A stretch of 40,377 nucleotides of DNA from positions 406,759-447,135 of the forward strand of contig NZ_AOJN01000049.1 of assembly GCF_000337335.1 (NCBI RefSeq), read 5' to 3'. Below, one piece after another: positions 1-6,826 of the stretch; position 1 is the stretch's first letter, and every line of letters starts with the position of its first letter. Under the pieces are notes generated by a model that ran no database searches, was not told the origin of the DNA, and saw nothing but the letters and a program-made list of their open reading frames with translations. The translations under genes and the position numbers were made by a program. This DNA comes from Halorubrum distributum JCM 10118 (GTDB lineage Archaea; Halobacteriota; Halobacteria; Halobacteriales; Haloferacaceae).

Positions 1-19
1 GTGCGGTTGCCGTGCGGTA

Positions 20-112
20 GGGGGCGGGACTCAAAGGGGCAGCCGCGAGGTCGGCGCAGGCGATGTAAGCACCGCAGCGAGCGTGCGCCGACCTCGCGGC
101 TGGGGCTTTGGC
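20..112 (-). repeat. Left copy of terminal hairpin repeat (inverted)
   Basis: This is the reverse complement of the element at the right end of the window. Two perfect 19-bp arms (40-58 and 84-102) flank a 25-nt loop. The outer flank GGGCGGGACTCAAAGGGGC and the inner flank GGGGCTTTGG both recur, inverted, at 40250-40377. Three positions of the stem differ between the two copies, and each difference is matched by the complementary change in the other arm. It may be a dispersed repeat, a MITE-like relic or a structured transcript. No coding content is evident. Confidence 0.75.
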
Positions 113-135
113 TGTGTTCACCGCAGACGCACGGT

Positions 136-182
136 CTATTTATAAATAGCCGACAGCAACACCTCGGTTTTGTTTATAAATA
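136..182. promoter_or_regulatory. TATAAATA palindrome and repeat beside the left hairpin
   Basis: CTATTTATAAATAG (136-149) is a perfect 14-bp palindrome. A second TTTATAAATA lies 34 bp further on, at about 173-182. Similar TTATAAAT cores occur in the 57-bp tandem repeats next to the right-hand hairpin, so an AT-rich box followed by the hairpin seems to be the design of the whole element. They resemble archaeal TATA boxes, but no gene starts at the expected distance. Confidence 0.45.
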
Positions 183-295
183 ACCACTCTACAGATCCGA
201 TTCGTCCATTGCCTCCGATCGAGGCGCACGCTTCGGCGACCAGCTGGTTCGGCCAAATACGGTCCGATAGGGAAGACCTCAGCAGAGTGTGTCGC

Positions 296-718
296 TCACC
301 CGCGCAGTCGACCGTGTTCGACCTTGAGACAGTGGTCCTGAACCACGTCGATCCCGTCGGCCTCGGCGGCCGCGGCCGCCTCGTCGTGACTGATCCCCAG
401 CTGGAGCCACAGCGCGCCGGCGTCGCCCCGTTCGGCGTGTCGCTCGCGGACGGCGTCGACGATCTCCGGAACCTCCTCGCTCGGCCGGAACACGTCGACG
501 AGGTCGATCTCCTCCTCGACCTCGCCGAGCGCGTCGTACGCCGGCTCGCCGAGGACCTCGTCGGCGAACGGGTTCACCGGGATCACGCGGTACCCCTGAT
601 TCTGGAGGTACGCGGGCACGTCGTGCGCGGCTTTTCCGGCCGTCGTCGAACAGCCGACGACCGCTATCGTCTCCGCGTCGAGCAGGCGGTCGAGGTTCGC
701 GTCGTCGGTGATGGGCAT
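296..718 (-). CDS. CoA-binding domain protein (YccU-like)
   Basis: Cytosolic protein of 140 aa matching the small CoA-binding Rossmann family (CoA_binding_2). The N-terminal beta strand and loop AVVGCSTTAGKAAHDV (about residues 19-34) form the nucleotide site. It is followed by GYRVIPVNP and the conserved VDVFRPSEEVPEIV segment, and the C-terminus carries the family's DHCLKVEH motif. The start at 718 (MPITDDAN) fits the family length; an upstream in-frame ATG at 763 would add a non-conserved leader. The family is widespread and its physiological role is unsettled. It is transcribed in the same direction as the ATPase gene upstream of it, at 801-1400. Confidence 0.85.
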   Translation of the reverse strand: MPITDDANLDRLLDAETIAVVGCSTTAGKAAHDVPAYLQNQGYRVIPVNPFADEVLGEPAYDALGEVEEEIDLVDVFRPSEEVPEIVDAVRERHAERGDAGALWLQLGISHDEAAAAAEADGIDVVQDHCLKVEHGRLRG

Positions 719-800
719 GGCTCTCCGTACGGTCGCTACACGATTAAGCGATCCCACGGTCACCGCGGCCCGGGAACCGGCGCGGGCCGCCGTCTCCCGC

Positions 801-1400
801 TCAGGGGAGCCGGATATCGGGTTCGCCGTCCTCGGGGACGGTGACGATCCCGTCGAACAGCTGTTTCAGCGTGTTCATCGCCTGGTCGTCGTGGGCCGTC
901 GAGTCGATGCTGTACAGCCCGAGGCCGTCGACGCTCTGGACGCGGCCGGTGAACACGTGGAGGAACCGGAACACCGTCTGGAGGTCGGAGTACATCAGCA
1001 GCGTCGACAGCGAGTGGGCCATCACGCGGTTCCGCTCGATGCCGCGGTCGCCGAACGCCTGGAGGAACTCGGAGAGCTTGATCCCGATCCCGGTCATGTC
1101 CACCGGCGAGGAGGCGTACTTGATCCGGTCGGACTCGCGGGTCTCGCCGCCCTGCTGGCGGGTGACGCAGTCGACGACCGCGACGGGCTTCCCCTCGTAG
1201 GGCGTCCGCTTCTCGTAGTCGCGGAGCACCCGGTCGGCGCCGTCCTTGGTGGTGACGACGATGGCGCCCTCGTCGCGGTCGGTTCCCGCGGCGAGGATGT
1301 CCATCATGATGGACCGCTTCCCGCTGAGCGGCGGGCCGGTCAACAGGATGTTGGTCCCGGGTTCGACCTCGGCGTCGAAGTGCGGCGTCAGCTCATACAT
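801..1400 (-). CDS. RecA/KaiC-like ATPase domain protein, haloarchaeal
   Basis: Protein of 199 aa with one RecA-superfamily domain. The Walker A loop is GPPLSGKRS (residues 22-30), and a hydrophobic strand VAVVDCV near residue 73 is a plausible Walker B. The C-terminal half has the strand-helix pattern of KaiC/RadA-like proteins. I believe it belongs to a haloarchaeal family annotated as HTR-like or DUF7504, often linked to signalling, but that name is from memory. Its partner is not evident here; the 83-bp gap to the CoA-binding gene would allow co-transcription. Confidence 0.7.
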   Translation of the reverse strand: MYELTPHFDAEVEPGTNILLTGPPLSGKRSIMMDILAAGTDRDEGAIVVTTKDGADRVLRDYEKRTPYEGKPVAVVDCVTRQQGGETRESDRIKYASSPVDMTGIGIKLSEFLQAFGDRGIERNRVMAHSLSTLLMYSDLQTVFRFLHVFTGRVQSVDGLGLYSIDSTAHDDQAMNTLKQLFDGIVTVPEDGEPDIRLP

Positions 1401-1732
1401 GGACGCACCTCGGGGGCGACGTCGTCGGCGCGAGCCTCTCGTTCGGCCGCGAGGCCGTACGACCAGGACACATCTACTACCGAAACATGCCCGCTCCGAA
1501 TAATATTCTTTTTGATCGCCCCTTGCGAGGCGACGATGCGTCTCGACGCGGTCGTGGACCGGATCAGCCGCCGAATTCCGGTCCGAGAGCGGGACCGCCC
1601 GCCGACGGATCGCGGGGACGTGTCACGTCTTCGAATTGATCGACCGCCCGGACCGGCGCGGAACCGTCGGACTGCGCGGCGGCGATTTCGGATCGCGGGA
1701 CTTAACACGCTCTCGGAAGTACACGACGATGA
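1401..1732. other. Intergenic stretch between ATPase gene and tRNA-Arg
   Basis: An AT-rich patch, AATAATATTCTTTTT (about 1500-1514), stands out and could hold the minus-strand promoter of the ATPase gene, with a leader of roughly 80-100 nt. CTTAACACG near 1700 is a reasonable TATA-like element for the tRNA, about 30 bp upstream of its 5' end. Open frames crossing this stretch are arginine-rich and have no recognisable family features. I see no convincing gene. Confidence 0.45.
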
Positions 1733-1807
1733 GGGCGCTTAGCTCAGTTTGGACAGAGTGCTTGGCTTCGGACCAAGTTGCCACGGGTTCAAATCCTGTA
1801 GCGCCCA
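1733..1807 (+). tRNA. tRNA-Arg (anticodon UCG)
   Basis: A full cloverleaf can be drawn. The acceptor stem is GGGCGCT (1733-1739) with AGCGCCC (1800-1806), and the discriminator is A1807. The D arm is GCTC/GAGT. The anticodon stem CTTGG/CCAAG (1761-1765 and 1773-1777) encloses the loop CTTCGGA, giving anticodon TCG at 1768-1770, which reads CGA (Arg). The T arm is ACGGG-TTCAAAT-CCTGT. There is no intron and CCA is not encoded. The sequence just downstream departs from ordinary gene content, which fits use of this tRNA as an integration target. Confidence 0.95.
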
Positions 1808-1899
1808 CTTACTCACCGAGCGTTTTCACGACTACTGCCGATTCTACCGTAGCGACTCGCTACGCCACGGAATCGCTCGAACAGATCGCGTTCTGCTAG

Positions 1900-2127
1900 G
1901 CGAATGAGATCCACATCGACGAGCGCGAGGCGCACCTCCGGGTCCGGATGGGAAACCTGGCGGATGAGTCCTGGTCGGAGCTGGTGACGCGGCTCAAGCG
2001 GTACTGGGTCGGTGCGGGTCGCGATCCGGAGCGGCTGAAAGAGGCGGTCTCACACTACCGGGACGCGTCGGGTCCGAAGATCCGGCCGGTGCGGAGTGCG
2101 TGGGGGAAGGGCCAGACGCTCCGGTAG
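1900..2127 (+). pseudogene. Orphan coding remnant downstream of tRNA-Arg
   Basis: After an in-frame TAG at 1897-1899, an open frame reads as ordinary coding sequence to TAG at 2125-2127. The translation has a natural mix of residues, for example DESWSELVTRLKRYWVGAG and a basic C-terminus ending SAWGKGQTLR. The first ATG in frame is at 1948 (59 aa), but coding character extends upstream of it. This suggests the 3' end of a longer gene that lost its 5' part. I do not recognise the family. Its place beside a tRNA suits a leftover from an integrated element. A genuine small gene starting at 1948 is the alternative. Confidence 0.45.
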
Positions 2128-2397
2128 CGCGGCCCCTCGTGAGTGGCAACACTATCCAGATCCTCTTTTCGCGGCCGTTTTCGCCTCGATCGACCCTCTC
2201 GACCGGCGGGTTCGAGACGATCTCGACCGCAACACAAGCGCGGATCCGTACTCGACGAGGTGCTCGTCGACGGCGAACCGACACCGGGGGGTCGGTTGGC
2301 GGTTAGGGGTGTGGCTAAGGCCACACAACTAAGGTACCACCACCTCCTCAGCAGTGGAAACTCTATGCGGATAGGACGCTCGGGGTTAGCTCTCGGC
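2128..2397. other. Non-coding stretch with a stem-loop
   Basis: No convincing gene is seen. A perfect 7-bp stem with a TAAG loop (GTGTGGC/GCCACAC, 2309-2326) is followed at once by a second CTAAGG. Composition changes abruptly near 2330, from the GC-rich background to clearly AT-richer DNA that continues through the protease gene. This may be a boundary of acquired DNA. Confidence 0.4.
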
Positions 2398-3180
2398 TCA
2401 ATTTGCCTGTCTGATTATATCCTCAAGTAATTCAGCATACCATGTTACGTTGATATTGAGCGGACCCTCCTCGGGTTCGTGGTCGGATTGCATGGTTGCC
2501 GAGTGTACCCCAAGAAAGAACATTTTCTGTGTGCCCAATTGGAATCCTTCTGTTGTCTGTTGAAGCGCAGACGGTCTTGTTAACACGGGGCTTCCACTGG
2601 TTCCTGAGTGCATATCAGCATCCGTTGCAAAACAGGGAAGTCCCTGAAATGGAACTCCGTAAGAGCTAGCAATCATAGCGTTTCTAGCAATTGGTAAATA
2701 TGGGGACTGCCCCCGAATAGGGTAACCCAGTACGGCTGCTTCCTGTCCGAATTGTATTTTGATATTATCTGGTAGTCTCAGTTGATTTGAGATAACTCTC
2801 GTTCCTGTCCCATCGAGGTCTATATTTAGAGGGACAGCTACAACGTCTATCTCCGAACCTTGAGGATGTTCCAGCCACTGCTGCTCTCCATCATCACTTT
2901 CCAGTGTGATATCATGATATTGTAAATTGGTCAGATCCTGACTGTCCGGCCGGGTCATTATTCGAATTGAATCAGAGATTGGATTCCCATTCTCGTCGGC
3001 TACAGCATGATGATTTGTCACAAGATAAATACCCGCACTATCTAAATCGACTTCCTGGGACTCTGTATCATCTAATTCGGTGTAGAAAAAGCCAGTCGCA
3101 TGAGCAGAGCTATCTGGGTATAAAATCGGGGTGACAGTGGTATAAAGCGGATCAACACCTCTGTCGGGCAGTAATGGCAT
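2398..3180 (-). CDS. Trypsin-like serine protease domain protein
   Basis: Protein of 260 aa with the full chymotrypsin-fold triad: His58 in VTNHHAVAD, Asp112 in SEIDVVAVPL and Ser195 in HSGTSGSPVL. The strands AAVLGYPIRG and FFLGVHSA fit the two-barrel fold. There is no signal peptide or Tat motif, so it is probably cytosolic, unlike secreted haloarchaeal proteases. Base composition is markedly AT-richer than its neighbours, which suggests horizontal acquisition. A minus-strand AT-rich element (AATAATAAG, about 3203-3211) lies near -27 of a leaderless start at 3180. Related stand-alone trypsin-like proteins occur in mobile and defence contexts; no partner is evident here. Confidence 0.8.
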   Translation of the reverse strand: MPLLPDRGVDPLYTTVTPILYPDSSAHATGFFYTELDDTESQEVDLDSAGIYLVTNHHAVADENGNPISDSIRIMTRPDSQDLTNLQYHDITLESDDGEQQWLEHPQGSEIDVVAVPLNIDLDGTGTRVISNQLRLPDNIKIQFGQEAAVLGYPIRGQSPYLPIARNAMIASSYGVPFQGLPCFATDADMHSGTSGSPVLTRPSALQQTTEGFQLGTQKMFFLGVHSATMQSDHEPEEGPLNINVTWYAELLEDIIRQAN

Positions 3181-3238
3181 GCTGTGAAGTTAGGTAATAG
3201 ACACTTATTATTTGTTTTATATCACCCACCAATCTTCT

Positions 3239-3637
3239 TCATGAACGGAGAGTGTCTGACACAACCAGAGCCTCCCGGGAGTGACTCCGATAGTGTGTCT
3301 CACCGGGATTCGTCCAGTTCGTGATCTCTAAGTTCCGAGCGCGAACCGTCCGAGACGAGACGACTGTTATCTCTCTGCCTTCTGCTCGGTACCACACGAG
3401 CGCATACCCGCCGTCAGCGTCCGCGAGCGTCTCGTGCTGGTCCTCCCAGAACTTGAACGTCAGTCGCACGCCGTTGACCATCGAGCCCTTCACGTCCCAC
3501 GGGCGGCCGTCCTCGTCGGTCGCGTCGAACTTCAATCCGTCCACGACCGGATAGTCGAGCGTGAGCGGGTAGCGGTCCGTCGCCCACAGCTCGACGAGCT
3601 TCCCGTACCGACCGACGATCGCCAGGTCGTAGCTCAC
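3239..3637 (-). CDS. Small PD-(D/E)XK-like protein, haloarchaeal
   Basis: Conserved-looking protein of 132 aa. A candidate nuclease core is visible: Glu16 in RYGKLVE, an acidic residue at Asp33 or Asp38, and D48-V-K50 in RPWDVKG, giving the pattern E...D...(D/E)XK. The rest alternates strands and basic helices (TFKFWEDQHE, GYALVWYRA). I recall similar short haloarchaeal proteins on plasmids and islands, without a known role. The start chosen is GTG at 3637 (VSYDLAIVGR), because the in-frame extension upstream is arginine-rich and unlike protein. The TATA box at 3756-3763 lies about 120 bp upstream, so the true start is uncertain. Nuclease activity is an inference. Confidence 0.55.
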   Translation of the reverse strand: MSYDLAIVGRYGKLVELWATDRYPLTLDYPVVDGLKFDATDEDGRPWDVKGSMVNGVRLTFKFWEDQHETLADADGGYALVWYRAEGREITVVSSRTVRARNLEITNWTNPGETHYRSHSREALVVSDTLRS

Positions 3638-3952
3638 GGCGATCCTCGTTTGGGTTGCGGTTGGTCGCCGCACCGATCGCCGTCGACGAACGAATTTCGA
3701 CCGAACCCCGGCCGCGCTGTCCTCGCAGATTCGGATCCTTCGCCCAGATCGCACGCTTATAAACAGTAGTCCGCGGCCGTGTCGGCTCGGTCCTTTTGAT
3801 GTCACGCCCACGTAACTAGTTCGGTCGGAAGAGAACGTCCGTGAGGCCCGTTACGAATTGGATTCTACGACTGTACAGCAGTTTGACCCCGAGGTACACG
3901 GGTTGCGGTACAGGAAGAAAATAGAAAATCGGTATAGATAGCTGTATTTAGC
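3638..3952. other. Intergenic stretch between small nuclease-like and pilin genes
   Basis: This holds the upstream region of the 3239-3637 gene and the downstream region of the pilin gene. A minus-strand TTTATAAG lies at 3756-3763. The part from 3825 to 3952 is AT-richer and carries no gene I can support. No repeat or attachment-site core was found. Confidence 0.4.
3756..3763 (-). promoter_or_regulatory. TATA box (TTTATAAG)
   Basis: A strong haloarchaeal-type TATA element on the minus strand, upstream of the small PD-(D/E)XK-like gene. Transcription would begin near 3730, which leaves a leader of about 90 nt if the GTG at 3637 is the start. Confidence 0.5.
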
Positions 3953-4381
3953 CTATGCGGTGAGGTCAGCCGTCCCCTCAAAGATCACATTCCCACTCGG
4001 ATCGTGGATGAGCTGAACCGTTGCATCGTCACTATCCGGGAAATTGGGGGTACCCTCATTGTAGGTCTGTGTCACACCAGTTTGCCAGTCGCCTCCTGGT
4101 GAAACTGTGACATTATCGTACCTTGTCCCGTCAATAGCTATCACGAGATCATCGGATGGGATCGCCTGACCGCCTGTTTTGGTGATATTAACCGCTGTAC
4201 TGTTTGAACTCTCGATGTCGAAACTCGCCTGCGGCGCGGTGTCTCCTAACTGATCGCCGAGTCCGAGGACGAACGTCCCGATAACGGCCGCCAGGATGAC
4301 GGTAATCGCGACCATGAGGATGACGCCGATGACGGGACTCACTGCCCTGTCGTCCGCGTTGGATTGATTGTTTGGTTTCAT
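3953..4381 (-). CDS. Archaeal type IV pilin
   Basis: Protein of 142 aa with a class III signal peptide: a short charged leader, the processing site [10 protein letters not shown] (residues 10-19), then a hydrophobic helix to about residue 41. This is the archaeal Pilin_N arrangement; the prepilin peptidase PibD would process it near the RA-VSP junction. The mature part is a polar domain rich in Thr, Asn and Asp (about residues 45-142). It would be a subunit of a surface-adhesion pilus. It stands alone, with no assembly ATPase or PilC gene nearby, as is common for haloarchaeal pilins. GC content is somewhat low, matching the protease gene. Confidence 0.88.
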   Translation of the reverse strand: MKPNNQSNADDRAVSPVIGVILMVAITVILAAVIGTFVLGLGDQLGDTAPQASFDIESSNSTAVNITKTGGQAIPSDDLVIAIDGTRYDNVTVSPGGDWQTGVTQTYNEGTPNFPDSDDATVQLIHDPSGNVIFEGTADLTA

Positions 4382-4584
4382 TGTTTGAACCCAGCGGCCA
4401 CCGCCGAACGAAATTCCCGGATACTCGGGCGCCGTCGTCGACGCCCAAGAAACCCCGATTTCGTCCGGATCGGTTGCTGGTTGCTACAAATTATGCGTGG
4501 CCTACTTATGTACTTACTGGCGCGAGTATCACCGGAGAAAATTAGACGGACAGCGTCAAATCAGTTGGCCGAATTACATCAGCT

Positions 4585-5361
4585 ATGAAACCCACGGCGA
4601 AAGCCCTCTCCCGGACGTACAGCGATCGCGTGTATCCGGACCCGTGGGAGAAGGTCCTCGACTACCGCCGCGTCCGCGAGTACGCCGCCGACCACCCGAA
4701 CGCGGGCCGGGCTCGTGTCGGTCGTTCGCTCGACCTCCCCGCCGAGCGCGTCCGCGGCTGGCTCGAAGACGCCGTTCCCGATCCGGTCCGGGGCGTCAAT
4801 ACGGCGACCGACCGCGGCTGGCTCGACCCGGATCCCGACGGCGAGACGGCCGCCGCGCTCGTCGACCTGCTCGCGCACGTCCTCGCCGGCGGGAGCATCC
4901 CCGTCGACAACTACGTTCCCGCGGTGACACCGGGAGAACGCGTGAACGTCGCGGAGATTCGAGCGGCCTTCGAGCGCGTCGGCGTCGAGACGCGCACCCG
5001 CAACGCCGACACGCCCGGCCGCGCGACCGAGGTCGTCCCCACGTGTGACGGCACGGTCCTCGGTCGGTGCCTCGTCGCGATGGGCGCGCCGACCGGCGTG
5101 AAAACGTCGCTCGACGGCCTCCCCGCGGTCGTATGGGACGTCCCTCGACCGGTTCGGCGGTCGTTCGCGCGGATCTACGTTCGACACCGCGGGCTGAACT
5201 ACGCCGACAAGTCCACGACGCGCGTCCAGGTCGAACGGCCGAGTTCGTTCATCGCGGAACTCCGCGAGGTGCTCGACGACGTGATCGACGAGCGCGTGAC
5301 CACGGCCGACGCCGGGCTCACCATCTCGGCGGCCGCAGCCCGTGAACTCGGCGTCGAGTAG
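4585..5361 (+). CDS. HTH protein with degenerate LAGLIDADG-like C-terminus
   Basis: Protein of 258 aa. Residues about 25-62 (VLDYRRVREYAADHPNAG, then RVGRSLDLPAERVRGWL) look like a helix-turn-helix: an SLDLP turn followed by a recognition helix. Residues about 160-240 resemble the second half of a LAGLIDADG unit. A MGAPTGVK segment is followed by a P-x-x-x-R-R-S-F-A-R helix and a strand pair, but the catalytic acid expected at the end of the helix reads VRHRG. A DNA-binding protein that lost endonuclease activity is my inference. It is transcribed toward the nuclease operon but separated from it by 177 bp, so co-regulation is unproven. Confidence 0.5.
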   Translation: MKPTAKALSRTYSDRVYPDPWEKVLDYRRVREYAADHPNAGRARVGRSLDLPAERVRGWLEDAVPDPVRGVNTATDRGWLDPDPDGETAAALVDLLAHVLAGGSIPVDNYVPAVTPGERVNVAEIRAAFERVGVETRTRNADTPGRATEVVPTCDGTVLGRCLVAMGAPTGVKTSLDGLPAVVWDVPRPVRRSFARIYVRHRGLNYADKSTTRVQVERPSSFIAELREVLDDVIDERVTTADAGLTISAAAARELGVE

Positions 5362-5379
5362 CGCCGCCGGGTCAGTCCA

Positions 5380-5442
5380 TTACTCTTTGAGTTCGTCCGC
5401 GTCAAGGGCGTCGAGCTCCGCCGGCCGGTCGTAGCGGGTCAT
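5380..5442 (-). CDS. Possible 20-aa acidic microprotein
   Basis: A minus-strand ATG at 5442 opens a 20-codon frame ending in TAA. Its residues (MTRYDRPAELDALDADELKE) have the acidic composition of haloarchaeal proteins. The AT-rich palindrome at 5449-5461 lies a little closer than the usual TATA distance. An in-frame ATG further upstream would add a run of Ile residues. Composition is the only support; it could equally be non-coding. Confidence 0.22.
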   Translation of the reverse strand: MTRYDRPAELDALDADELKE

Positions 5443-5448
5443 ACTCTG

Positions 5449-5461
5449 GATAATGATTATC
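5449..5461. promoter_or_regulatory. AT-rich palindrome GATAATGATTATC
   Basis: A perfect inverted repeat (GATAAT-G-ATTATC), followed at once by a third GATAAT (5464-5469). It is the only AT-rich island in the 177-bp gap upstream of the PD-(D/E)XK gene at 5539. It is a candidate operator or core promoter for the nuclease operon on the plus strand or the microprotein on the minus strand. Confidence 0.4.
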
Positions 5462-5538
5462 GTGATAATGACCCGCATCTTCCTCCCGCGCTCACCGTTA
5501 CCCCCATCTTCATGAGCCGGTGAGAGCATTGTCCCGTC

Positions 5539-6780
5539 ATGGCAAGCGCGGCGTCGCCGCTCTCGGAACCGCGCGTGTTGGCGCACGCGAAGCGCCGTCT
5601 GTTCCCCGACAACGCCGACGACGGGTACGCGGTCGTCGACACCCAGTTCTCGTCCGACCGATGGCTCGCCGACGAGTCCATCGATCCGGCGATCGCGGAC
5701 GAACTCGCGCCGTTCAACCACGTCCGCGTCGGCTCCGGCTACCCCGACCTCGTCGGCGTGCGGCTGTTGAGCGACGAGCTCCTGGCCGTGGACCGACTGG
5801 GCGACGACCCGCCGCTGGTGGTCGTCGAGGCGAAGGGTCACACGAACCGGAGCGACGCCGACGTCGAGCGCGGCATCGTTCAGGCGTACGACCGGCTCCA
5901 CGAGGCGAACGCCGCGTACGTCGCTGTCCCGGCGGACACCGTCTCGCAGTCCGCCAGGACCCTCGCTCGCGAGCTGAACGTCGGCGTCCTCGGCGTGACC
6001 CCCGACGGCGCCGTCGATCCGGTCGAGACGCCGCGCGTCGTCGGGAACCGAACGACGACCGAGACGACGGCCATCCGGTTCCAGGCCAGCGCGCAGGGCG
6101 TCGCCGGCAAGTCATTCGGCCTCAACCACCCGAAGAACTACCTCGCGTACCCCCTCGCGGTCTCCCACGAGCGCGACACGGAACGGGTCCTCGCGGAGCA
6201 CGTCGTGCGCGCCACCGACGACGCCCGGACGGGGGCGGCCTTCCTGAACCTCATCGACGACCACCCCGAACCCGCCCGGCTGACGCCGCTCGGCCGGGAG
6301 GTCGTCAGGTTCGCGCTGCGGGAGTACGGCTCTGTCGAGGCCGCGATAGCGACGTTCGACGACTGGAAGCGCTCGCGGGAGCGCTTCTGTGACCTGGCGC
6401 CGAAGTGGGGCATGCTCACGAGGCGCGTCGTCTACGAGTACCCGGCGACGCAGCTGCTCGTCGAGGAGCTCCAGCACATGCACGAGGACGGGATCACCGA
6501 ACCGAACCTCCCGGAGGTCGTCGAGTACCTCCACGCGCTGCACCCGTCGTTCACGGTCGAACTGTTCGTCCGCGGGGACGACGACGTCCGGAGCCGCGTC
6601 CTGAACGCCGACGGGGAGTTACGGCGCGATCCCCTCGCCGACGGGGAGGTCTACCACTCGCCCACCGTGTTCCAGCTGAAAGCGGTGCTGTATCACGCCG
6701 GGATCCTGACGTCGCGGGGCGCGGAACCGTCGAATCTGGACCCCGCGGGCGACGTGTGGGCGTTACGCGAGTCGGTCTGA
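5539..6780 (+). CDS. PD-(D/E)XK nuclease-fold protein beside AddAB-like genes
   Basis: Protein of 413 aa with a restriction-endonuclease-type core in its first third. Asp70 lies in SGYPDLVGVRL, Glu97 and Lys99 in VVVEAKG, and Gln115 in GIVQAYDRLH, which gives motifs II, III and IV. The remaining 280 residues are helical, with winged-helix-like segments, and have no motif I can name. The gene ends 46 bp before the AddB-like gene on the same strand, with a T-run and AT-rich element (6791-6801) between them. Partial co-transcription is therefore likely, with an internal promoter possible. Function as a third nuclease or DNA-end factor of this operon is inferred. The ATG at 5539 is the first good start. 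Confidence 0.7.
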   Translation: MASAASPLSEPRVLAHAKRRLFPDNADDGYAVVDTQFSSDRWLADESIDPAIADELAPFNHVRVGSGYPDLVGVRLLSDELLAVDRLGDDPPLVVVEAKGHTNRSDADVERGIVQAYDRLHEANAAYVAVPADTVSQSARTLARELNVGVLGVTPDGAVDPVETPRVVGNRTTTETTAIRFQASAQGVAGKSFGLNHPKNYLAYPLAVSHERDTERVLAEHVVRATDDARTGAAFLNLIDDHPEPARLTPLGREVVRFALREYGSVEAAIATFDDWKRSRERFCDLAPKWGMLTRRVVYEYPATQLLVEELQHMHEDGITEPNLPEVVEYLHALHPSFTVELFVRGDDDVRSRVLNADGELRRDPLADGEVYHSPTVFQLKAVLYHAGILTSRGAEPSNLDPAGDVWALRESV

Positions 6781-6826
6781 TGTCGTCCCCGCTATCTTTT
6801 TGTGACTCGTCCGGGTCGCGGTAGTC

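Noticed and set aside
1388..1742. Arginine-rich open frames on both strands between the ATPase gene and tRNA-Arg
   Set aside because: Composition is basic and low in complexity, unlike acidic haloarchaeal proteins, and one frame runs into the tRNA. GC-rich DNA gives long chance frames.
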